Assembly: GCF_025144665.1 (NCBI RefSeq)
Contig: NZ_CP102294.1
Location: 248,001 to 312,000, forward strand
Origin: Alistipes ihumii AP11
GTDB lineage: Bacteria; Bacteroidota; Bacteroidia; Bacteroidales; Rikenellaceae
Reading direction: 5' to 3'
Length of the DNA stretch: 64,000 bases
The notes under the pieces were generated by a model. It made no database searches. It saw nothing but the letters and a program-made list of their open reading frames with translations, and was not told the origin of the DNA. The position numbers and the translations under genes are program-made. Each line of letters opens with the position of its first letter. Positions within the stretch are counted from its first letter, which is position 1. Below are positions 56,877-64,000 of this stretch, piece by piece.

Positions 56877-58064
56877 ATGGGAAAAATATACCGTTGCCTG
56901 TTGCTTCTGACGCTCGCCTTTTTCACGTTTGCCTGCGAGAAAGACGACGACTTTCCGGCTCCCGACGTAGATCGCACGGTGCTGGTTTATCTGGCGTCCG
57001 ACAACAATCTGTACCGTTTTGCCCTGCAAAACCTGAACGATATGAAGTCGGCCATGAAGGGATTGGACGGTAACTTGCTCGTCTATATCGACGAGGCGAA
57101 CGGAACTTCCCGTCTGTCGAAGATCGAGAGCGACGGGACGGAGCGCGTGATCGAAACCTACGGAAAGGAAAATTCCGCTTCGGCCGCCGTGCTCCGACGG
57201 GTGGTCGACCGTGCGCTGACGCTATATCCGGCCGAGTCGTACGGTCTGATTCTTTGGTCTCATGGCATGGGGTGGATTCCGGCCGGGATAGAGGAGACCG
57301 GTACGAGCAGCGGTCTGTGCTGTCCGAGAGACACCGAAGCATACCCTGTGACGAAGCATTTCGGCGCGGACACGGAGAACGGTTCGTCCGTGCATATGGA
57401 AATTCCGGACCTGGTAGCCGCGCTGCCCGACGGCCTCACTTTCGATTTCATTCTGTTCGATGCCTGTTTCATGGGCGGGGTGGAAGTCTTGTACGAGATG
57501 CGCCATGCCGCGCACTATCTGATCGCCTCGCCGGCCGAAATCCTCGGCAGCGGGTTTCCCTATGACCGAATCATTCCTCTTATTTTCTCCGAGCGGTTGC
57601 AGCTGGAGGAAGTCTGCCGGCAGTTTATGGCCTATTACCGCGCGCAGTCGGGCTACAACCGGTCGGGAAGTATTACCCTGATTCGGGCCGATCAGCTCGA
57701 TGGACTGGCCGCCGCTGCCCGCGATGTATGGTCGGCAGGGAATCTCGCTGATGTGAGCGCCGGAGAGGTGCAGCCGTTCGAGAGGATGCATACGCACAAA
57801 TTTTTCGATCTGGCCGACTATTATTCCCGTCTGGTGCCGGTTCCTCAGTACACGGACTTCGATGAGCAACTGTCCCGGACGGTGCTTTTCTCGGACTATA
57901 CGGACCGGATATACAGCGCGGTCGAATACGGCAGTTACGGGTTCTTCGACGTGCGGACGTGTTGCGGCTTGTCCACTTATATCCCGCAACCAGGGTTGCC
58001 TTCGCATAACGAAGCGTATCGCTCGACGGCTTGGGCCCGGGCGATGGGCGCAGGAGGGCAATGA
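56877..58064 (+). CDS. Clostripain-like (peptidase C11) lipoprotein
   Basis: A 395-residue surface or periplasmic cysteine protease. The signal peptide ends in a lipobox (FTFAC, Cys20). The caspase-like fold shows strand RTVLVYLASDNNL, the catalytic histidine His129 in LILWSHGMGW, and the catalytic cysteine Cys197 in ILFDACFMGGVEV. C11 proteases cleave after arginine and several are secreted by gut Bacteroidales. The ATG at 56877 is the first that gives a signal peptide; the longer open frame upstream overlaps the TPM gene. It is convergent with the efflux operon, nine bases away. Confidence 0.9.
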   Translation: MGKIYRCLLLLTLAFFTFACEKDDDFPAPDVDRTVLVYLASDNNLYRFALQNLNDMKSAMKGLDGNLLVYIDEANGTSRLSKIESDGTERVIETYGKENSASAAVLRRVVDRALTLYPAESYGLILWSHGMGWIPAGIEETGTSSGLCCPRDTEAYPVTKHFGADTENGSSVHMEIPDLVAALPDGLTFDFILFDACFMGGVEVLYEMRHAAHYLIASPAEILGSGFPYDRIIPLIFSERLQLEEVCRQFMAYYRAQSGYNRSGSITLIRADQLDGLAAAARDVWSAGNLADVSAGEVQPFERMHTHKFFDLADYYSRLVPVPQYTDFDEQLSRTVLFSDYTDRIYSAVEYGSYGFFDVRTCCGLSTYIPQPGLPSHNEAYRSTAWARAMGAGGQ

Positions 58065-58072
58065 ACCGCGGG

Positions 58073-61000
58073 TCAGTTCGCCTCCGTCGCAGGCATGGTA
58101 ATTCCCCCGCCCAGAGCTTTGTATAGCGTTACGTAGCTGCTCATCGCGCTGCCGACCGCATCGGCATAGTCGGTTTGCGCTTCGAACAGCGTGCGCTCGG
58201 CGTCGAGCACGTCCAGATAATCGGTCAGTCCGCCTCGGTACCGCTGCATGGCTACCGTATCGGCGCGCTCGGCCGACCGGACGAGCGTTTTCATCGCTTC
58301 GATCTGGGCGCGGTAGGTGTTGACGGCTGTCAGCGCATCCTCTACCTCGCGAAGCGCCTGCAAGTAGCATTGCTCGTAATTGAGCACGCTTTCCCTGTGC
58401 TTTTCCCTTGCGATCTGCACGCGCCTTTTGTTGGCTCCGAACTGAAAGACGGGGCCGGTCAGGTTTCCGGCTACCGACCATAGGTACGACTTGCTGCCGA
58501 ACAGCCGGGAGACGTCGTCGCTGAGCGTTCCTCCGTTGGCTGTCAGCGCGATGCTCGGGAAGCGCATGGCTTGGGCCACTCCGATCTCGGCGTTCGCGGC
58601 CATGACCTGATAGTAGGCTTCCTGCATGTCCGGCCTTCGCTCGAGCAGATCGGACGGCAGGCCCGCCGGAATTTCCTCCGGCATATCCAGCTCGGCGAGC
58701 GACGCGTGTCTTCCGATCAGATCGTCGGACGGGTTTTGCCCGAGCAGCAGACTGAGCGCGTGGAGCGCTTGTTGCCGGGCTCGCTCGAACCGGGGGATGG
58801 CGGCTTGTGCCGTTGCGACGGCCGCTCTGCTTTGGCTCAGCTCCATTTCGTTGATCGTGCCGGCTCGGTAGCTCGATTCCATCAGCCGGTAGGTATCTTC
58901 GCGGGATCGCAGCGTGGAGCGTGAAATGTATTCGGCATATTCGTACTGCAGGTAGTCGAAATAAGTCGTCGCCACCTCGGCCGCCAGCGAAACCATCACG
59001 CCCTGTGCTGCCCGGTCGGTTGCAAGCATCTGAGCGCGGTCGGCTTCGCTCATCCGGCGGATTTTGCCGAACAGATCCACCTCCCAGCTGATCGTCGGCT
59101 TGATCATGTAGCTCTGTTCCGGCTTGTCGGTGGTCAGGCCCACGTACGACTCGGTGCCGTACTGGGCATCGAGACCGTATCCGACCGAAGGTCCGAGACT
59201 CGCTTTCGTGGCCTTGAGCGTGAGCCGGGCCTGCTCGACGCGCGACAGGGCTACGGCTATGTTGCGGTTATTTCTGAGGGCGGTCGAGACCAGCCTGACG
59301 AGCGTCGTGTCGTTGAACAGTTCCCACCACCCGAGGTCCGAGGCCGCATCGGATGCCTGACCGATGTAGCGCTGCGGAATTGCGACCGCAGGGGGCTCGA
59401 ACCGCGGGCCTACCGTGCAGCCGAACAGGGCTGCCGAGGCGAGGAGCAGAGGAAGGTATTTCGGATTTCTCATGACTTTTCGTTTTTCGTTTTTCGTTTT
59501 TCGTTTCTGCTCGTATCGGCTCATGCGGCCGACGAGTACGAACAGGGCCGGGTAGGCGTACAGCCCGATGACCGTAGCGACCAGCATGCCTCCGAAAAGC
59601 GCGAGGCCCATGATGTTGCGGGCGACGGCATTGCTTCCCGTGGCCAGTATCAGCGGAAGCACGCCCATCAGGAAGGCTACGGCCGTCATGACGACGGGGC
59701 GGACACGCAGCTTGGCTCCTTCCAGCGCGGCTTGTTGCAGGTCCATTCCCTCGTCGAACTTGTCGCGCGCGTATTCGACGATCAGAATCGCATTCTTGGC
59801 TGCTAGTCCGATCAGCATGATGAGCGATACTTGCAGAAAGATGTCGTTGATGTAGACCGGATTGAACAGGTGTCCCAGATAAGTGAACGCCAGAGCCCCG
59901 AATACCGCGAAAGGAATACCCAGCAGAATGCTGAGCGGAAGCGTCCAGCTTTCGTACAGCGCTGCGAGGATCAGGAAAACGAAGACGACCGCGTACAGGA
60001 ATACCGTGCCTGCTCCGCTTTTCTGCGCTTCCTGATACGACATGTTGCTCCAAGCGTAGCCCATGTCCGAGGGAAGCACCTCCTCGGCGACTTCTTCCAG
60101 TGCCTTCATGGCCTGAGCCGTCGAATATTCGGACGCCGGGAGTCCCGTCACGCCGGCGGCCCGGTACAGGTTGAAGCGATTCGTAAACTGCGGTCCCGTC
60201 GTGTCCCTCACGGTAATGAAGGCCGACAGCGGCACGCTTTCGCCTCGGTCGTTGGTCAGATAGAACATGTCCAGCTTCGACTCGTTGAGCCGGTACTCGT
60301 CCTCGGCCTGAATGTAAGTCTGGTACATGCGGCCGAAACGGTTGAAGTTATTGACGTACATGCCGCCCAGATACGAGCTGATCTGCGAGTGCAGCTCGTC
60401 GAGCGAGATGCCGGCCTTGAGCACTTTCTCGTTGTCGATCGAGATGGCCTTCTGGGGCTCGTCGGCCTGAAAGGTCGTGCTGATAGTCGCTATTTCGGGC
60501 CGCTGCCGGGCGGCGGCTATGAAGCGATCGGTATAGTCGGCCAGATAGCCGGGCGTGTTGCCGCCTTTGTCCTGGATCATGATCGTGAAGCCGGAGCCGG
60601 GGCCCAGTCCCGGTATCGAGGGAGGTCCGAACGTGTATACCTGAGCCGAGTTGATCTCATAGTAGAGCTGCTCGTTGAGCCGGGTCGTGATCTGCCCGGC
60701 CGTCATCTTGCGCTGGCTCCAGTCTTTCAGTCGGATGAAAATCAGGCCGCTGTTCGGCGATTGGTTGCCCGACAGAACGCTGAATCCGGCAACGGAGGTC
60801 ACCGATTGAACGTTGTCGTTCCGGCGCAGGATGGAGTTGATCCGGTCGATCGCCTCCTTGGTCCGGTTCAGCGAGGCGGCTTCCGGCAGCTGTACGTCCG
60901 CCATCAGATAGCCCTGATCCTCGTTGGGCAGGAATCCGGTGGGAACCGTTTTCAGCAGAAGCAGCACGGCTATGACGGATATCGCGATGAAAATCAGTGT

Positions 61001-62605
61001 TCGGGCGCTGTGTCGAACCATGATTTTGCTGGTTTTCAGGTAGCTGTCTACGCTCCGGCCGAAACGGCGGTTGAACCAGCCGAAAAATCCTTTGTTTTTT
61101 TTCCCGCTCTGAGGTCGCAGCAGGATCGAACAGAGCGCAGGGCTCAGCGACAGGGCATTGATACCCGACAGCGCGACGCTGATGGCAATCGTGATGGCGA
61201 ACTGTCCGTACAGCTTGCCGGCCGCTCCGGGCATCAGGCCGACGGGCAGAAAGACGGCCATCAGTACCGTGGTCGTCGCAATGATCGGGGAGGCTACCGT
61301 TTTCATCGCGGCGATCGTCGCGTCTTTCCCGTTCATGCCTTTTTCGATGTTGACCTGCACCGCTTCCACGACGACGATCGCGTCGTCGACGACCAGGCCG
61401 ATGGCAAGCACCAGACCGAGCAGCGAGAAGACGTTGATCGAAAAGCCGAACAGCGGAAAGACCATGAATGCCCCGACCAGCGAGACCGGAATCGCGATGA
61501 TCGGCACGATCGTGGCCCGAATGTTCTGCAGGAACAGGTAGATGACCAAGACGACCAGCAGCAGTGCCAGAGCGAGCGTGACGACGATATCGTGGATGCC
61601 GAGCAGGATCGTCCGGGTCGAGTCGACGATCGTGTGATAGTGCATTCCCTCGGGGAACGACTGCGAGAGCTCCCGCATCGCGGCGTTGACCTCCTTACCT
61701 ACCTCGACGGCATTGCTGCCCGGCGACTGGTTGATCATGATCATGCTGGAGGGCTGTTGCTGGTAGGTCGAGTAGACGTCGTAAGTCTGCGAGCCCAACT
61801 CGACGTCGGCCACGTCTTTCAGATACACGAGCGACCCGTCCGGCTCGGCGCGCAGAACGATCCGCTCGAATTGCTCGACCGTGTTGTACTGGGCCGGCAT
61901 GCGTACCGTATAGGTGAACTGGACCGAGCCGTCGTTAGGCTCGGCGCCGAGCTGGCCGCCGGGTATCACCTCGCTCTGCTGTTCGATGGCCGAAGCGATG
62001 TCGGCGACGGTCACTCCCAGATAGTCCATTCGGTCGGGCTTGACCCAAATGCGCATCGCATAGGCGCCTCCGCCCATGACCTGGACGCTTCCCACACCGT
62101 TGATCCGCGCCAGCCGGTCCTTGATATGCAGGATCGCGTAATTGCCCAAGAAGTTTTCGTCGTATCTGCCGTCCGAGTAGAGCGACAGTACCTGAATGAA
62201 ACTGCTCATCGTTTTCTCGGTCGTGACTCCTTGCTTGATGACGACCTGCGGGAGCATGGGCGTGGCCGACGATACGCGGTTCTGCGTGAAGATCGTATTC
62301 ATGTCGGGATCCGTGCCGACGGCGAACGACACCTGCAGCGACATGCTGCCGTTGTTCGAGTTGGTCGATTGCATGTAGATCATGTCGCTCACGCCGTTGA
62401 CGCTTTCTTCGAGCGGCGTGGCGACGCTCTGTTCGATCGTCAGCGCGTCGGCTCCGAGATACTCGGCCGATACCTCGACCACGGGCGGGGTGATGTCCGG
62501 ATACTGCTCGATCGGCATGTTCCGTATGGCGATCAGTCCGAGCACGACGATCATAATGGCTATGACCATTGCGAAGATCGGACGTCTGACGAAGATATTT
62601 CCCAT
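58073..62605 (-). CDS. RND efflux pump fused in frame to its outer-membrane factor
   Basis: One 1510-codon reading frame. Residues 1-1044 are a complete HAE1/AcrB-type transporter (twelve helices; IFVRRPIFAMVIAIMIVVLG at the start, LAIGLVVDDAIVVVEAV in helix 4 with the proton-relay aspartates, VSLIMLIGLAAKNAILIVEYA later). Residues 1045-1510 are a full NodT/TolC-type outer-membrane lipoprotein with its own Met and lipobox LFGC. The join, KRKTKNEKRKV, is encoded by a four-copy 7-bp repeat (59477-59504). The ATG at 62605 is preferred to a TTG at 62614. The frame starts five bases after the adaptor gene. The downstream signal peptide could still be cleaved by signal peptidase II, releasing two proteins. 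Substrates are unknown; relatives export drugs, bile acids and dyes. Confidence 0.9.
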   Translation of the reverse strand: MGNIFVRRPIFAMVIAIMIVVLGLIAIRNMPIEQYPDITPPVVEVSAEYLGADALTIEQSVATPLEESVNGVSDMIYMQSTNSNNGSMSLQVSFAVGTDPDMNTIFTQNRVSSATPMLPQVVIKQGVTTEKTMSSFIQVLSLYSDGRYDENFLGNYAILHIKDRLARINGVGSVQVMGGGAYAMRIWVKPDRMDYLGVTVADIASAIEQQSEVIPGGQLGAEPNDGSVQFTYTVRMPAQYNTVEQFERIVLRAEPDGSLVYLKDVADVELGSQTYDVYSTYQQQPSSMIMINQSPGSNAVEVGKEVNAAMRELSQSFPEGMHYHTIVDSTRTILLGIHDIVVTLALALLLVVLVIYLFLQNIRATIVPIIAIPVSLVGAFMVFPLFGFSINVFSLLGLVLAIGLVVDDAIVVVEAVQVNIEKGMNGKDATIAAMKTVASPIIATTTVLMAVFLPVGLMPGAAGKLYGQFAITIAISVALSGINALSLSPALCSILLRPQSGKKNKGFFGWFNRRFGRSVDSYLKTSKIMVRHSARTLIFIAISVIAVLLLLKTVPTGFLPNEDQGYLMADVQLPEAASLNRTKEAIDRINSILRRNDNVQSVTSVAGFSVLSGNQSPNSGLIFIRLKDWSQRKMTAGQITTRLNEQLYYEINSAQVYTFGPPSIPGLGPGSGFTIMIQDKGGNTPGYLADYTDRFIAAARQRPEIATISTTFQADEPQKAISIDNEKVLKAGISLDELHSQISSYLGGMYVNNFNRFGRMYQTYIQAEDEYRLNESKLDMFYLTNDRGESVPLSAFITVRDTTGPQFTNRFNLYRAAGVTGLPASEYSTAQAMKALEEVAEEVLPSDMGYAWSNMSYQEAQKSGAGTVFLYAVVFVFLILAALYESWTLPLSILLGIPFAVFGALAFTYLGHLFNPVYINDIFLQVSLIMLIGLAAKNAILIVEYARDKFDEGMDLQQAALEGAKLRVRPVVMTAVAFLMGVLPLILATGSNAVARNIMGLALFGGMLVATVIGLYAYPALFVLVGRMSRYEQKRKTKNEKRKVMRNPKYLPLLLASAALFGCTVGPRFEPPAVAIPQRYIGQASDAASDLGWWELFNDTTLVRLVSTALRNNRNIAVALSRVEQARLTLKATKASLGPSVGYGLDAQYGTESYVGLTTDKPEQSYMIKPTISWEVDLFGKIRRMSEADRAQMLATDRAAQGVMVSLAAEVATTYFDYLQYEYAEYISRSTLRSREDTYRLMESSYRAGTINEMELSQSRAAVATAQAAIPRFERARQQALHALSLLLGQNPSDDLIGRHASLAELDMPEEIPAGLPSDLLERRPDMQEAYYQVMAANAEIGVAQAMRFPSIALTANGGTLSDDVSRLFGSKSYLWSVAGNLTGPVFQFGANKRRVQIAREKHRESVLNYEQCYLQALREVEDALTAVNTYRAQIEAMKTLVRSAERADTVAMQRYRGGLTDYLDVLDAERTLFEAQTDYADAVGSAMSSYVTLYKALGGGITMPATEAN
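59477..59504 (-). repeat. Heptanucleotide tandem repeat at the RND/outer-membrane junction
   Basis: Four perfect copies of TTTTCGT on the plus strand (ACGAAAA on the coding strand). The unit length is not a multiple of three. The coding strand ends the repeat with GTCATGAG: the ATG at 59473-59471 is in frame now, while TGA, one base to the right, would be used if one unit were lost. Confidence 0.9.
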
Positions 62606-62610
62606 ATTTT

Positions 62611-63729
62611 TCAATGCTTTACGGTTGAATCGGCCGTCGGATCCGGCTCGACGACAGCCCCTTCGCGCAGTTTATGGAATCCGGAGGTGACGATCCGTTC
62701 GCCGGCGTTCACTCCGGAAGTGACGATCCGTCGGTCGCCGTACGTCCCTCCGAGCGTGACGATCCGCTGCCGTGCGCGGTTGTCTTTGTCGAGCACGTAG
62801 ACGCTATATACGTTCTGCGTCTGGACGACGGCCGTCTGTGGAATCAGGAGCGCTCCGTAAACCGTGTCGGCCACGACCTCGATCCGGGCGAACTGTCCCG
62901 GCCGGAGCAGCGTGTCGGGATTGGGAAACGTGACCTGCGCATCCAGCGATCCGGTTTGTTGTTGGACGGCCCGGCCGATGAAGTCGAAACGGCCTTTCTG
63001 CGGATAGACGACATTGCCTGCGATACGTAGCGTAATATCGTACATCCGGGTTCTGTCCCGGCTGAGCATGTCGTAATAGGTCTGTTCCGGTATGTAAAAG
63101 AGAACGCGTATGGAATCGACCTGCGAGACAGTGTTCAGAACGGTGTACTGAGACCCTTCGCCCACATAGTCTCCCACGCGGGCCAGCGTTCGGCCGATAA
63201 TGCCGTTGAGCGGAGAGGAGATGCGCGTATAGCCCTGCTCTATGCGTGTGTAGTCGAGCGAGGCTTGGGCTGCGTTGAGCGAGGCGCGGGCGGCCGAGAG
63301 GCGAGCTACGGCCTGGTCCAGATCGCTTTTGCTGGCGGCGCTGGTCTCTGCCAGCGGTTTGACCCGGTCGTAGTTCTGTCTGGCGGCGATCATTTCCGCT
63401 TCGGCTTGCCGGACTGCGGCCGTGCTGCGGGCCGTTTGCGCTTCGTAAGGCTGCGGCTCGATCACGTACAGCAACTCGCCCTTGCGGACGAACGAGCCTT
63501 CCTTGAAATGGATGCTGCGGAGGAAGCCGCTGACCCGCGCTTGAATCGAAATGTCGTTGCGTCCGTAAGTCTGCCCCACGAAACTCATCGTAACCGGGAC
63601 GTCCCCGGCGATGACTTCGGCGACCGGCAAGCGGAGCGGAGGAGAAGATACGCTTTTTTCTTGACGGCATCCCCAGATCATGACAGCGGAGATAATCGGA
63701 AATAAGAAAATGGTACGGACATTTTTCAT
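62611..63729 (-). CDS. RND efflux periplasmic adaptor lipoprotein (AcrA-like)
   Basis: A 372-residue membrane fusion protein. The signal peptide ends at a lipobox (IWGC, Cys21). The lipoyl half-motifs are GDVPVTMSFVGQT / FLRSIHFKEGSFVRKGELLYVI and YTRISSPLNGIIGRTLARVGDYVGEG, separated by a helical hairpin (about 100-165, TARSTAAVRQAEAEMIAAR). Beta-barrel and membrane-proximal domains follow. It links the inner-membrane pump with the outer-membrane factor. First gene of the operon; its stop is five bases before the pump ATG. Confidence 0.94.
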   Translation of the reverse strand: MKNVRTIFLFPIISAVMIWGCRQEKSVSSPPLRLPVAEVIAGDVPVTMSFVGQTYGRNDISIQARVSGFLRSIHFKEGSFVRKGELLYVIEPQPYEAQTARSTAAVRQAEAEMIAARQNYDRVKPLAETSAASKSDLDQAVARLSAARASLNAAQASLDYTRIEQGYTRISSPLNGIIGRTLARVGDYVGEGSQYTVLNTVSQVDSIRVLFYIPEQTYYDMLSRDRTRMYDITLRIAGNVVYPQKGRFDFIGRAVQQQTGSLDAQVTFPNPDTLLRPGQFARIEVVADTVYGALLIPQTAVVQTQNVYSVYVLDKDNRARQRIVTLGGTYGDRRIVTSGVNAGERIVTSGFHKLREGAVVEPDPTADSTVKH

Positions 63730-64000
63730 GGAATCGAATTTTGTTCTGCCGATTCGTCAAAAAACATACCGTTCGGCGAGTCGAAATGCCGATTTCGAGG
63801 CTTCTTCCCCCGATTTTTAGCCTGTGCACGATTTTCTAAAAAAAAGATATCGTCTGAAAAAATAGAGGAAAAACGGAGGATAAATCTTGATGTATTCTGT
63901 TTGGAAAGGATTTGCATTTCAGTATTAACCGATTGATTTTGAACTCAAAGTACGTATGCCAATGATCCGCTGTTTGTAGAAAATATTCTCTTATTGTTTC
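63730..64000. other. Upstream region of the efflux operon, AT-rich, to the window end
   Basis: 271 bases with an AA/TT-rich centre (63830-63880). No exact TAnnTTTG box on the minus strand and no gene were seen. It probably holds the efflux promoter and part of a regulatory region that continues outside the window. Confidence 0.4.

Noticed and set aside
59831-62800. 989-codon plus-strand frame opposite the RND pump
   Set aside because: Composition is His/Arg/Asp-rich shadow of the efflux gene; no recognisable protein.

Overview
The window looks like chromosomal DNA from a member of the Bacteroidales, most likely Alistipes or a close relative in the Rikenellaceae. This is an inference from the gene families and signals, not a database match. 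The evidence is: many Bacteroidetes-specific families (DUF5606, DUF5683, DUF4294, DUF4919, OstA-like); promoters of the TAnnTTTG type instead of sigma70 boxes; few Shine-Dalgarno sequences; lipoproteins with Bacteroidetes-style lipoboxes; PPi-dependent phosphofructokinase, reverse rubrerythrin and flavodiiron protein of a gut anaerobe; a secreted bile-salt-hydrolase-like enzyme; and fairly high GC. No rRNA, tRNA, CRISPR array, intact insertion sequence or prophage was seen.

Layout. 0-3.1 kb: end of a possible nusB, a DUF1573 lipoprotein, yajC, a secreted choloylglycine hydrolase and a DUF5606 gene. 3.4-8.7 kb: threonine operon (thrA fusion, apgM-type presumed homoserine kinase, thrC). 8.8-10.1 kb: a secreted glycosidase-like gene broken by an in-frame TGA. 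10.3-12.5 kb: acyl-CoA synthetase with an XRE-cupin regulator. 12.7-15.9 kb: complete proline pathway proC-proB-proA. 16.4-20.5 kb: membrane protein, MBL-fold hydrolase, DUF486 protein, PerR-like regulator with reverse rubrerythrin, GNAT enzyme. 20.8-24.8 kb: glpD-glpK-glpF. 25.0-31.3 kb (mostly minus strand): lipocalin-like lipoprotein, GNAT enzyme, GH13 alpha-glucosidase, charged coiled-coil protein, small hypothetical, YgbA-like protein, NtrC-type regulator. 31.3-32.1 kb: an AT-rich stretch with no supported gene. 32.1-37.6 kb (minus): parA-parB-DUF5683-mltD-mnmE. 37.8-46.2 kb (plus): ornithine carbamoyltransferase, CPBP protease, two SurA-like periplasmic proteins, a long OstA-like protein, a GH78-like enzyme. 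46.3-51.3 kb: DUF4294 protein, flavodiiron protein, PPi-PFK, cyclophilin lipoprotein, small acidic protein. 51.5-58.1 kb: ligA, dapA, DUF4919, lemA, TPM protein, clostripain-like lipoprotein. 58.1-63.7 kb (minus): RND efflux operon.

Together the genes cover amino-acid synthesis (Thr, Pro, a Lys step, Arg/citrulline), glycerol use, oxygen and nitrosative stress defence in an anaerobe, glycan and bile acid hydrolysis, envelope biogenesis and chromosome partition.

The strongest unusual signal is in the efflux operon. The RND pump and its outer-membrane factor form one 1510-codon reading frame, joined across four copies of a 7-bp tandem repeat. Because 7 is not a multiple of 3, gain or loss of one unit changes whether the two are fused, separate with overlapping stop and start, or frameshifted. 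This is a candidate phase-variable fusion switch, or else a recent slippage or sequencing error. Other points of note are the in-frame stop in the glycosidase, a 16-bp palindrome carrying a promoter -7 box on each strand, a palindrome next to the PerR-like gene start, and a coiled-coil protein with an internal duplication.
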